64,000 nt of DNA from Massariosphaeria phaeospora (lineage: Eukaryota > Ascomycota > Dothideomycetes > Pleosporales), in contig JAADJZ010000008.1 of the NCBI GenBank assembly GCA_011032825.1, forward strand, positions 1,588,559-1,652,558. The letters run 5' to 3'. The translations under genes were made by a program, and so were the position numbers. Numbering within the stretch: the stretch's first letter is position 1; every line of letters starts with the position of its first letter. Shown here piece by piece: positions 44,914 to 56,150 of the stretch. The notes under the pieces are model-generated. The model did not search any database and was not told where the DNA came from. It saw only the letters and a program-made list of their open reading frames with translations.

Positions 44914-47900
44914 ATGCCCCATTCCGAGTCGCCTCCCATGGCCCCTAGCATCGTCGTCAACAAAGCAGGCGCCGCTGCGCCGCCCTCGCAAGACGATGTG
45001 GCTGCATTTCTCACCAGCATCTTCACGGCCAAAACCTCTCACTCTTCGGTAGATGCCGCGTACGGTCTTACCACGCTCCTCCAGAACTCGGTCGGGTTCC
45101 GTGGCCTCAAGGGCTATGGCATCCTCGACGAGATCAAGAAGGCGGCGAACGACAAGAAGAACGCCCCCCGGCGAGAAGGCGCCATGAACGCGATCGGCGC
45201 CCTGTTCGAGCGGTTTCCGCGCGCACACAAGCTGGCAGAGGTCGTTTTCCTTATCCAGGAGGAGGGTCTGCTTCCGCTGACGCTCGACGCCATGTCTGAC
45301 AAAGCCGCACCTGTCAAGGAGTCGGCCAAGTACGCCTTGGATTCGCTTTTCGACAATCTCAGCGCCGAGGCTAGGGTTGCCGGACTTCTTCCTGTGCTTT
45401 GCAAATACCTCGGAAAGAGGTCCGGCAAATGGCAGGGCTCTGTGGGCGCACTCGAGCTCATAGGCCGCATGGCTGATAAAGCGAAGATAGGCATGGAGAG
45501 CCTGGAAGTCGAGAAAGAGAAAGATGTGCTGAGAGAGGCCATGGGCAAGAAGCTGGAGGGGCTGATTCCCGTAGTCGAGGGCGGCATGCACGACCTCAAG
45601 TCTGAGGTGAGTTGCGAGAATGTGACCGAAATATGCACCATATTGACTCTTTTCTAGGTTGCAAAACAGGCTGTCAAGTCGATGAACAGTCTAACCACAC
45701 TTCTCCAGAACGATGACATTGCCCCACGGATACCCCTCCTTGTCAAATCCATCGAAGACCCCTCCACCCAGATCCTCGCGAAGACGATCCACGCCCTGTC
45801 TCAGACAACCTTCGTCGCCATTGTTACGTCACCTGTGCTTGCTATGGTTACGCCTCTCCTGGAGCGCGCTCTCAACAGCCCTGGTACATCCCAAGAAGTT
45901 ACCCGACAAACCGTAGTGGTGGTGGAGAACTTGACAAAACTTGTCCATGATCCTATCGAAGCGCGCGCTTTTCTGCCGAAGCTCAAGCCTGGTGTTAAGG
46001 GCGTTGTGGAACGAGCCTCTCTACCTGAAGTCCGAGAGATCGCTTCTCGGGCCCTCGATGTTATCGAAAAGGCCATGGCTGGCAAGGATGGGGACATTGA
46101 GAGCGGTGCCATCGCGCGTCTCCATGCACCAGACGTGCTGAAGGTATTGGAGAAGCATGTCAACAGTATTGGGAATCTGCAGAACTTCCCCGGTGATGCA
46201 GACGTATGGAATCTTGCCAAGCACTACATATCGGAGATGGTCGCAGAGGTGGTGAACCAGCGAGAGCTCCAACGAATTCCGAAGCTCATCGCACCTTACC
46301 TAGAGCCCTTGATGAATCCCGGAGATGCCGACAAGGTAGCAGAGAGTGTCCACCAATTCTTTGTTGAGGAAGACCATCGCAAGTTCGGCCAGCCGATCCA
46401 GGAAGACGACGGCGAGGTTGAAATTGTCAACGCTACTTTCTCGTTAGGCTACGGTGGTATGCTCTTGCTTTCTCATACAAATCTGCGACTTCTCAAAGGC
46501 CATCGGTATGGCCTTTGTGGTCGCAACGGTGCCGGCAAATCTACACTGATGCGTAGTATTGCGGATGGCAAACTTGAGGGGTTCCCGTCCCCCGACGAGG
46601 TCAAGACATGTTTCGTTGAACACAACCAGGGTGAAGATGCGGATCTTAGTATCCTTCAGTACATCTCCAATGATCCCCGGTTCCGTGACGAGAGCAGAGA
46701 GCGAGTCTCCGAAGTCTTGGAGGAGGTTGGCTTCACGGCGGGGCCGGAAGGCAGACAATTCAACAAGGTTGGCTCTTTGTCTGGAGGATGGAAGATGAAA
46801 CTAGCGCTGGCTCGAGCTATGCTTATGCGCGCTGATGTCTTGCTTCTCGACGAACCTACCAATCACCTGGACGTCGCCAATGTCGCTTGGTTACAGGAGT
46901 ACTTGAAGAATCACACCGAAATCACCAGTTTGATCGTGTCTCACGACTCCGGATTCCTCGATGAAGTTTGCACTGACATCTACCACTACGAACAAAAGAA
47001 ATTGATCTGCTACAAGGGTAATCTCGCAGACTTCGTCAGGGTCAAGCCAGAGGCCAAGAGTTACTACACCCTTTCATCATCCCAAGTGCAGTTCAAGTTC
47101 CCTCCACCCGGTATTTTGACAGGTGTCAAGTCGAACACTCGGTCCATTCTTCGTATGAGCAACTGCACGTACACCTATCCTGGTTCCTCCAAGCCGTCAC
47201 TCTTCGACGCCTCGTGTAATCTATCGCTTTCATCTCGTGTCGCCATCATCGGCGCCAATGGTGCTGGTAAATCTACGCTCATCAAAATGCTCACAGGAGA
47301 AACAATTCCTCAAGAAGGCAAGGTCGAAAAGCATCCTAATCTGCGTATTGGTTACATCAAGCAGCATGCGCTTGAGCATGTGGAAATGCACATGGAAAAG
47401 ACACCCAACCAGTATCTTCAATGGCGTTACGCCAATGGTGATGACCGAGAAGTGCACATGAAGCAGACCCGCATCCTCACCGCAGAAGACAAAGCCCAGA
47501 TGGAAACGACGATCGACATAGGTGACGGGTCAGGGCCTCGTAAAATCGAAGCCCTGATTGGTCGACAAAAGTACAAGAAGAGTTTCCAGTACGAGACCAA
47601 GTGGCGGAACATGTTACCGAAGTACAACACAATGATCTCCCGTGAGACTCTACTTGAGAGAGGCTTTCAGAAACTAGTACAAGAGTTCGACGACCATGAA
47701 TCTTCCCGTGAAGGTCTTGGTTACCGAATCCTCGAGCCCAAGGTTATCTCGAAGCATTTCGAAGACTTGGGCATGGATCCGGAGATTGCAAACCACAACG
47801 AGATTTCCGGGCTTTCGGGTGGCCAAAAGGTCAAGGTGGTACTAGGTAAGTGCCTTTATCCGCTATTAGTGACTTATCGCATGACTGACACACCGACAGC

Positions 47901-48435
47901 TGGTGCACTGTGGAACAACCCCCACCTTCTCGTTCTCGACGAACCCACGAATTTCTTGGATCGCGATTCACTTGGAGGTCTCGCTGTGGCCATTCGCGAC
48001 TTCAAAGGCGGTGTAATTATGATATCTCATAATGAAGAATTCGTTGGTGCGCTGTGCCCAGAACAGTGGCATGTTGCAGATGGTCGTGTCACCCACAAGG
48101 GCCATTTGGCTGTTTCTTACGACCGCTTCGAGGATTCTCGCCCCGGTTCGAGCGTCGCCAGCTCAAATGTGAGCTCAGCCGCCCCGAGTGCGACAGCTAC
48201 ACCCGTCATGAGTGATGCTGAGGGTGGGAAAGACGATATGAAGTTCAGAGCCAAGAAGAAGAAGAAGGCGACCCGTGCTCAGCAAAAAGAGCGCGAGGTC
48301 CGACGCAGATTGAGACATATCGAGTGGTTGAATAGCCCGAAGGTACGGATACTACGTTTGTGACTATTGCCTGCCTTTTGCTAATCCGAACAGGGCACAC
48401 CGAAACCTCTGGACACTGACGACGAAGCTGAATAG
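44914..48435 (+). CDS. NEW1: NEW1-like EF3-family ABC ATPase (translation factor)
   Basis: Four exons (44914-45606, 45658-47845, 47900-48342, 48394-48435) give 1121 residues. HEAT-like helical repeats fill the first ~400 residues. Two ABC cassettes follow: CGRNGAGKST / GSLSGGWKMKLALARA / LLLDEPTNHLD and GANGAGKST / SGLSGGQKVKVVL / LLVLDEPTNFLD, with a chromodomain-like insertion in the second (IEALIGRQKYKKSFQYETKW). The C-terminus is lysine-rich (RAKKKKKATRAQQKERE). The sequence around the first cassette (SLGYGGMLLLSHTNLRLLKG) and the C-terminal DRFEDSRPGSS region fit the fungal New1 subgroup better than canonical EF3. New1 binds ribosomes and helps translation termination at some C-terminal contexts. 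There is no yeast-like Q/N prion segment. Intron 2 (54 nt) has no in-frame stop. Confidence 0.85.
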
Positions 48436-49368
48436 CGCATCACCATCATACTTGGGTATTGCTTTGTGTAGCATGCTAACTTAGACTTTGCATCGAACGG
48501 CGTTGGTAGATTAGATGGGGCGCAATGGGTACGGACGGTAGCTCAGCACGAATTTTTACCGATAGAGGAACGAGTACGACTAAAAAGTTTATTTCATAGT
48601 TCATTAGAGCTCTCAAGCTCTAAGCTTGTGAGCAGCACGAGTGGGTTTTGTTTCCTGTTTCGTAACTGAGTATCCCTACCTTAGACCAATATTTTCTTTC
48701 AAAAGCCATGCCATTGCGCTCGTATCTGTTCTGCCGGAGGCTGGTTACATTGCCGGTTTACCCTTCGCGCTTTCTGTGCTGATCTGTGTCGTTGTGCTCC
48801 TTCCCTCCGTTTCCAAGTCCGCCACGCTAAGCAATTTTGCCAAACGGCTGCACCGGCCGTACCCTGCCTACCTCCCGACTTTCACTGCAAGCTCTTGTTT
48901 TCAATAGGGAAATTACTTCCCTGTCCTCACTCCGCAATCGGACTACTGCTGCTGGCCGGGGTACAACGCGGCGCCCACGAGGCTTATCTTTCCTCTCTTC
49001 CCCCATCCATTGAGGTTCTATCTTCGCACCTGCCTATTCCTCCACATCAGTCTTCCGCGTCGTTAGCTATCTAGGTATAACGCTAAGGTCGAGAGCTTAG
49101 ACATTGTAAGCGCAGTGAGTGCTATTTTACAGCTGGGTGTGGCTGACCTAGACGGGGATTAGTGACTACTCAAAACTGCTATTCACCAAGGTATGTACGC
49201 TACATTCAATTAAGCTGAGCTCATGGCCCCAGTTCTGGGGTCAACTACTATTGGTTCTCTTACTGCTCCGTCATTTCACCCGCCTCTACGATTTGGTTCT
49301 TGTTCGTTTGATCTTGACCTAGATTTGCTTACCGATAACTCCAGTTATCGTACAACAGTTCATACACG
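48436..49368. other. Intergenic, no gene seen
   Basis: This spacer lies between NEW1 and the Cys-rich secreted protein gene. Short ORFs without features; pyrimidine-rich leader close to the downstream start. Confidence 0.55.
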
Positions 49369-51051
49369 ATGCGCATCTTTACGGTTGCCGCCGCCATTGT
49401 TGCGGGCTTCATTGCTATGGTGGGTGGCCTACCTGTCGACGACGATCCCGCCACAGACATCAGCGCCGGTGAAGATGGAGTGGCCGGTACTTCTGGCGCT
49501 GTAAGTGTCTTCTTTTCTTCCTCACATACAGGTCTAACATTAATCTAGCTCCCCCCATACAACAACTGTAGGCCTTTCATGGAGGCGTGTAGTGCCAATG
49601 GTATCGCTCTGCTTCAGTGCACTCCCAGCGGAAAGTGGTCTACATCCAGAGTATGCCCGAAACCTCTGTGCTGCCGATGGGGAAAATCCGGATATCCTGG
49701 CTGCTACGCACAGTGCGACCCTAAGCTTCCTCCTTTACCTGAAGCGGCGTCGTCGGTTCTAGCGGTTCGGGACGTTCCCTCCAACGACAACAAGACCTAC
49801 CATTGCTTCGACAACGCAGCCGGCATTTTTGTCTGTGCTTACGGATTCTGCTCAGTAGACAAATACTGCGTTGCGGAGAGAAAGGAGTGTGTCCAGACCA
49901 GCGACGGAGCGCAATGCAAGGAGCCCAGTGCGGCCAGACCCTGTTGGCTATGTACTAAAGAGTGCAAGGCTATGGGCCGTTGCAGACAGGCCTCGACTGG
50001 TGGACTATATTGTGCCTACAGCCAGAACGCTCACCAGACTAGTGTCAACCCCCGTGGACTTCCGGAAGCTGAAGAAGATCGACGTCTTGGATGTCTCGAA
50101 GGAGCTCTGACGTGCCACTCTTCTAGGCGCAGTATAGTGAAATGTCAAGGAGGCGCATGGCACAATGACCAGAAGTGCGACGAACATTGCGCCCAACCGG
50201 ATGACGAGAAGATGGCTCCTTTCTGTGTTGATGGAACCAAAGCATCGCGGTCGGTCACCGATGGAGCTGCCACTGAGTCCCTTGGAGTCCCGGATTATGG
50301 AAGCTGCGATCGCAACCAGGTGGGCCGCTCCTCTTGCCGGGACGATCGGTCTTCCATCTTATTTTGCACCGTCGATCGCCGGTTGGTGAAAAAGGAAGAT
50401 TGCGGCAAGGGCCATTGCAGAATCAGCCGGCACTCTGGAATTGCGATCTGTGGTAGGGAAGGCGGCGGTGGACTCGAACAACGTAGCGTAGCCGACGTTG
50501 TCAGTATTACAGACCTATCGGCAACCGAGAATGATGAGGACGTTTCGACCGATCAGACTACTCAAGGACTGGCCCTATCTCTAGCTGTCATGGCTATTGA
50601 CGACGAACATGACAGTGGAACAAACGATCGGAAAATCTGCACTCCAGGCCACAAACAGTGCGCTTTAACATGGAATAGGAAGAGTGTTATCAAGGTCTGT
50701 CTCTCACATGGCAAGGCGTTACAACAGATTAAAACCTGTGGAAAGAAGGGGTGCTGTATTGAGGATTTGGTTTCTGGAACCGCTTCTTGCACTTGCTCTC
50801 AAGCGCGATCAACCACCGAGAACGAAGAGAATGGTGAAAACGAGCAGAGCATGGAGGTTTCCGCATCTGATCAAGGTCGCCCAGATAACTGCACCCCAGG
50901 CACCTATCGATGCGCCCTAACAATGGACCGACAGCACAGTGTCATTCAAGTTTGTGCGTTGACTAATAACTGGGTGCGGTCGGTCATCTGCGGAGATCCA
51001 AGGTGCTGTCACGATAGCCCAGTCTTTGGCTCCTCTTATTGCATGTACTGA
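49369..51051 (+). CDS. Secreted multi-module cysteine-rich protein
   Basis: Two exons (49369-49500 and 49549-51051) give 544 residues. The start MRIFTVAAAIVAGFIAMVGG is a secretion signal, followed by a short acidic pro-like stretch. The body is built from about seven Cys-rich modules. The last two are clearest: CTPGHKQCALTWNRKSVIKV-C..C..CC...C and CTPGTYRCALTMDRQHSVIQ-VC..W..C..CC...C. Looser copies begin CRPFMEACSANGIALLQC, CFDNAAGIFVC, CLEGALTCHSSRRSIVKC and CDRNQVGRSSCRDDRSSILF-C. The spacing C-x5-C-x11to13-C-x8to11-C-x3to4-C(C) suggests disulfide-knit small domains; it faintly recalls chitin-binding CBM19-type modules, unproven. Acidic Glu/Asp/Ser/Thr linkers separate them. The function is unknown; a cell-wall or effector-like apoplastic protein is plausible. 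Confidence 0.8.
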
Positions 51052-51560
51052 AGCTATGGGGAATCGCCAGAGCGGAAGAGATATTGAGGAGCAGATGCCG
51101 TCCTACGTGGGCTGGATATAATGAATGGGATCTCACTTCTTTTGTCTGAAAGGCAATTGTCGGTGGAGGAAAAAGAAGATAGGTCGAAGTTAATACGAGG
51201 ACGGATTGGTCTATCATCACGAGTGTATACCTGATGTCGTGGTGTGTGTACTCTGCTATGGTGAGGCCGGATGTGGGTGTTGCATGTGCCGCAGTGGGGC
51301 GCGTTAGTAAGCTCAATCATCCCACACTAGACTAGCTCGATCGGCCTGCTGCACGCCATCGTCATCAACACCACCTGCAGCCGCTCGAGGCGTGCCCACT
51401 TCGGACTTACACCGGCCGCCTGGCATAGTTTCGAGTTGGTAACTTGTACCGGCCCGGGATAGCTTCGAGCTTGCAGTTCCTTCTACTTAATACTCCCCAT
51501 GATCGCCGCCATGTCTCTCCTACGCTCTGCCCCTCTCCCACAATCAGCCAAGCCCTCGCC
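51052..51560. other. Intergenic, no gene seen
   Basis: Contains the 3' flank of the Cys-rich gene and the leader of the sugar transporter. An open frame continues upstream of the transporter ATG but starts at a TTG and lacks transporter features. Confidence 0.6.
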
Positions 51561-53342
51561 ATGTCTTTCCTCGTGGACCATGTCAAGGCGGCGTACAACG
51601 ACAAGCAGACGCATGTGGTCCTCTTCTCGTCGACCGCCATAGCCCTCTATGGCTACGACCAGGGCATGATGTCCCTTATCAACACCAACCACGACTACCT
51701 GACCACTATGGGCATTGCCGACTCATCGGCCATTGTGGGCTTGATTGTCGCCGTCTACTATCTGGGTAGGAGCTCTCTAGGCAACACCGAATGGGAATGT
51801 GAATGCGCTAATAGAACTGATCAGGATGTGCTGTTGGTGCGGTTCTGTTCTCGATGCTGGCCGATCACCTCGGACGGAAACGATCCATCTTCCTAAGCCT
51901 AGCGACGGCGTCCCTCGGAAACCTGATAATGTTCGTTGCGGGGTTGGGCTACTCCAGAGGAGCCCTGGCCGTGATGTTGACCGGCAGGGTTGTGATGGGA
52001 CTGGGTGTGGGCGGCATCGACTCCGTCATCCCCACATACAGCTCAGAGCTGTCGAAGGACGAAGCGCGGGGCAAGGCTCTGGCCCAGGAGTTCCAGTCGA
52101 ACATCTTCGGCCTGCTGATGGCTTTCGGTATCAACCTGGGGCTTACCGTTGCGCTTGGAAAAAGCAATCAATGGGCGTGGAGGACGCCGATTATAATCAT
52201 GCAGGTGTACCCGGTGCTCCTCATGGCTTTTATCGAAACGTTGCCGGAATCGCCTAGGTGGTTCGTCTTCCACGGCCGCGAAACTGATGCCCAGGCGGCA
52301 TTGAACAACATCTATGGCAATGAGGGCGATAGCAAGCTGGAGGAGCTTCTTGATGCCCACGAGAAAGAGAAGGGCGAGGTTGTGGGGTACTTGGATATGG
52401 TAACCCCTGGCCACCCGCAGTTCCACCCTACCATGATCACTATAATGGGGCAGATCAACCAAGCTTTAACGGGATATGGGGCCGTGTCCGTGTACGGACC
52501 TCAGATCTTCGAGGTAAGTGTTGACTTTTTTCCGCTGCACTTTAGTGTCCCTACTTAAGACGATGCGTTGGGCCTGACGTCCTGAACCCAAATCATCTGT
52601 GCTCGTGTCATCTTGTTGAGACCATTTCCTCACCCCAGCTAACCTCTCCCAGCTTCTCGGATTTCCAGTTCGCGCCTCCGAATACCTGACTTTGGGCAAC
52701 TACACGTCTTACTTCTTCCTCATGACCGTTGCTTGGATGCTAATTGACGTTCTCGGTCGCCGCAAACTGCTTATCCAAGGTTCCATGCTCCTGAGTGGTT
52801 CTTTCGTAGTTCTTGCCATTTGTGGCGGACTCGCCGAGAACTCCTCAGGTCTCAACATTCCCGTTATCGCACCTGGTGTGGTCGGTACGGTGACTCTGTT
52901 CGTCGCTACAGGAGCCTTCGGGATCGGCTGGCTCGCAACTGTGTGGCTCATCCCGACCGAGATCTACCCCACCACCGCTCGAACACAAGGGACCGCTATC
53001 TCAGTCATCGTATGGGGGTTCGCCAATTTCATTGTCACCTTTGTGACACCCCCAATGTTCAAAAACCTCTCCTACTTCATCTTCCTGGTCTTTGCAGCCA
53101 GCAATGCAATTGCTGGACTATCAACATGGCTTTACCTCCCTGAATCTGGCAGCCGCTCCTTTGAGGATAACCAGCAGTTCTTCCGCGATGCCAAGGACGC
53201 AGGCACTTGGAGGGTCAGGAAGGTGGCCGGCGGCGAGTATACGGTTATGAGATATCCTGATCCCGATGGCGAGGGCTTGGTGGATGCAGAGCGTGTGCCG
53301 CTGCTGACGAGGCTGGAGGATCAGCTGCCGTCTCTTGAGTGA
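51561..53342 (+). CDS. Sugar-porter MFS transporter
   Basis: Three exons (51561-51765, 51825-52513, 52653-53342) give 527 residues, starting at MSFLVDHVKAAYNDKQTHVV. Sugar-porter landmarks: ALYGYDQGMMS in helix 1, DHLGRKRSIF in the 2-3 loop, GRVVMGLGVGGIDSVIPTYS with SSELSKDEARGKAL, LPESPRWFVFHGRE after helix 6, IFEL..GFP / DVLGRRKLL in the second half, WLIPTEIYPTTARTQGTAIS and LPESGSRSFEDNQQFF at the end of helix 12. It is a proton-coupled or facilitative hexose-type carrier at the plasma membrane. The exact sugar is not readable. Intron 2 (139 nt) is longer than most in this window. Confidence 0.92.
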
Positions 53343-54050
53343 ACGGTTTCTCACATTTGGCTTCAGATTGGGTACCCCGGTTACATATATTATTGGTAAC
53401 TGTACTCTCGATAACGTGGCGCGACGCCTATGTCGACCCGCCACCAGTGCTTCGCTTTTAGTTATATGTTTCTAGAAATGGCAGATAGACTAGACGGTAT
53501 AGCGCAACTCGTCGCTTCTTTCGAGCGTGGCGCTTCAAGATAATTTTTGAGGCTCTCTACGCCTAGTGCAGTGTCTCCACCTCGTATGCCATCAATCTTC
53601 AGCTAACATTCTTGTTAATTGGGATGATAGATGATGGTTGCGCAAGCAGCCAACCCAAGGAAGTGCGTTCTTGATGACAAATGTCTACGCTTGGCAGTCG
53701 CTGATGACAAGACCAAGCTTAGACATCCCAAGAGAAAAGTTTCGCAAAGCTCGAATTTGCTGCGGAGAGCCTCATTTGTTTTCAGCGTGAGCTAAGTGGG
53801 TGTTCGTTTTGTGGAGCCTCTCAACCTAATTGGCAAACCCCATACCCTACCTATGGCGATAATAGCGCATAGAGCTCACCTTCCCTATGCGGATACCATC
53901 GTATTTCGGAACTCATCTTTTATTCTTTCTTACGCCAGCCTGCCGACAGCCTAGCAGGTACGTGGCGCAGCAGCGAGGAATCTCAGCGACAGCCTACAGG
54001 TTGCAACAAGAGTAACTTTTCCAACTCTAAATCTGTTCGTAAAATTTAGG
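53343..54050. other. Intergenic up to the right isochore border
   Basis: Normal-composition sequence with no supported gene, running to the abrupt start of the AT-rich block near 54050. Confidence 0.6.
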
Positions 54051-55220
54051 CCTTGTGTTAAGATAGTTAGCCGATTTATACTCTCTACGAAAAAAGTGCT
54101 TAACCTAGAATTAATCTTAAAAAGAAATCTTTTACTAATTAGCCTTGTAGTAACGCTTAATCTCGCAAACTTTTTTGATTTTCTGCTATAAGCTCGCGTA
54201 AATAGATAACTACAGCTTTAAATTTACTTGTAGTAATAGTATTTTTAGCTTGCAACGCTTTTTTTAAATTAAACAACTTGTACACTAACTTTACGCAAGT
54301 AACAACATAAAAAATAGTATTTTTGCTACTTTTTATACTACAGGCTAGTATACAAGACTACATTTTAACTAAGTAACATTTAGCAATGTTAAAAGTAGCG
54401 AAAGTTTTACAAATGCTTAGAGTAGCTAACTATATTAATTAACTAGCAAAAAGCTAAAAAAAAAATATAGTAGTTTTTTATACTTAGATATGCAAAGTTG
54501 CTTAAAATAATTTATAGTAACGTACTCTACAAGCGAGTTAATTACATAAGCAAGTTAGTTACTTTGCTAAAACTCTACTAAAACGTACTGTTGCAAATAG
54601 CAAAGTTGCATTTTAATAGTTTTGTACAGTACTACATAGTAGAGTATATTAATTAAAAGCTATTTTTTTAACTTGTTTAGATGTGCGCGAGTTGTACTTA
54701 GTTTTGCTATAGCACTTATAGTGCTTTTAAGTTAGCTCGCTGCTTTTAGCGCGCGCGCTTTTTTTTGCTTTTTTTTTATTACTACGCGCTGTAAACTTTT
54801 TTAAAGTAATTAAGCGTACGCTTTTTTTAGTTGTAAAAGTATTTTTAGCTTGTATACGCTTCTTTTTGCGCAATTTACAGCGCAAAGCAGCTTTGTTAGC
54901 TACTTAAAGCTTTTTAACTTAGTTGCTTATTAACACTAAAGAATGCGCTATTATCTTTGCTCTTTTAGCAAGCTTTTTAACTACATTAACTATACAAGTA
55001 AGCGAGCTATCAACGTGTTATTAAATTCTTTTTTAAATTAGCGTTAATTGCGACTTAAATTTTAAAGTATTGCTTAGAGTTTTAGATACTTAAAGCGCAA
55101 TATTAGTAGTAAGTAGTGTAAGTATATAAAAGCAAATATTAAGCTTTAATATTACTGCTTTTAGGTTGAGTAGAAGCAAGCTAGCACTTTAAAAGCTTTT
55201 TTAAATATTGCTTTTAGTTA

Positions 55221-55654
55221 GGCTAGCGAATAGGTATAAGTTGAGTTAAAGTTGGGTCAGATCCGCACGGACTAGAAAACGAAAATCAAAATCTTTACTT
55301 TTTAATATCTTACCTAATACTATAGATATACTAATGCAAATTTAACACGTGCTGCAGATATATAAACACAATTATATGTAAAATTATTAGAGAATTCTAC
55401 CTAGTCTAGAGTATATTTCATTTATTTTTTATAGATTTAATAAATAAAAAGCTATATTAAAGAAGCTAGACTAGCTAGAATTCTCTAATAATTTTATATA
55501 TAATTGTGTTTATATATCTGCAGCACGTGTTAAATTTGCATTAGTATATCTATAGTATTAGGTAAGATATTAAAAAGTAAAGATTTTGATTTTCGTTTTC
55601 TAGTCCGTGCGGATCTAACTTAACTTTAACTCAACCTATACTTATTCGCTAGCC
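55221..55654. mobile_element. Foldback/MITE-like element with ~190-bp inverted arms
   Basis: The left arm (55221-55409) and right arm (55466-55654) are near-perfect reverse complements around a 56-bp AT-rich loop. The outer ends read GGCTAGCGAATA. Both sides are bordered by TA, fitting TA target-site duplication as in Tc1/mariner-type MITEs. The few arm differences I see are almost all transitions (for example GGGTCAG against AAGTTAG). It has no coding capacity. Confidence 0.85.
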
Positions 55655-55696
55655 TAGCGCTACGCGCTTTAAACAAAAGCTAAATATAGTTTGCAA

Positions 55697-55812
55697 TCTA
55701 AGCTATTTAACGCAACGCAATACTTTTTTAGCAACGCGCTGCATTAATCTACAACGTTTTTTAAAAAACACTAAAAAATTAGCTTGCTAAAAAACTTCTA
55801 CAACGCAATTGC
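55697..55812 (+). pseudogene. Second Fot1/Pogo transposase fragment
   Basis: RAALIYNV is readable at 55735-55758, matching RAAAIYNV of the left-flank relic (598-621), and the surrounding DNA is visibly similar (CAATACTTTTT.. then CAACGCGCTGCA). The match stops where a TAAATAAGTATAAGTTAAGT repeat begins at about 55811, so the copy is truncated or interrupted there. Confidence 0.6.
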
Positions 55813-56150
55813 ATACTTAGAGTAGTAAATAAGTATAAGTTAAGTTAAAGTTAAGTTAGCTTACGTAAAACTTTAGTGCTAACTTAACTTATACCTACGC
55901 TAAAACTAAATAGCAAAAGTTAAAGTTAAGTTAGCATAGACTTCTACAATTCTATATTTTAATATATATATTTTTTTTATAATTATAATAGCTAGTTATA
56001 ATAAGTTTATTAACTTAAAGTTAGTACTTATAACTTAACTTTAACCTACGCTTTAATTACTCTAACTTAACTTTAACTTTAGGTTTGTGCAACTCTAACT
56101 TAACTTATACTTAACAATAAGTACTTTCTACTTATTCGCTAGCGTAGCAA
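55811..56150. repeat. Repeat with imperfect inverted ends
   Basis: It starts GTAAATAAGTATAAGTTAAG and ends with the reverse complement-like ACTTATTCGCTAGCGTAG (56132-56149), with several internal AAGTTAAAGTTAAGTT words. The ends resemble those of the 55221-55654 foldback, so it is probably a related non-autonomous element. Confidence 0.5.

Noticed and set aside
44914..48435. Canonical elongation factor 3
   Set aside because: The protein is longer than EF3, and the segments around both ABC cassettes and the C-terminus fit the NEW1 subgroup better; EF3 remains the alternative.
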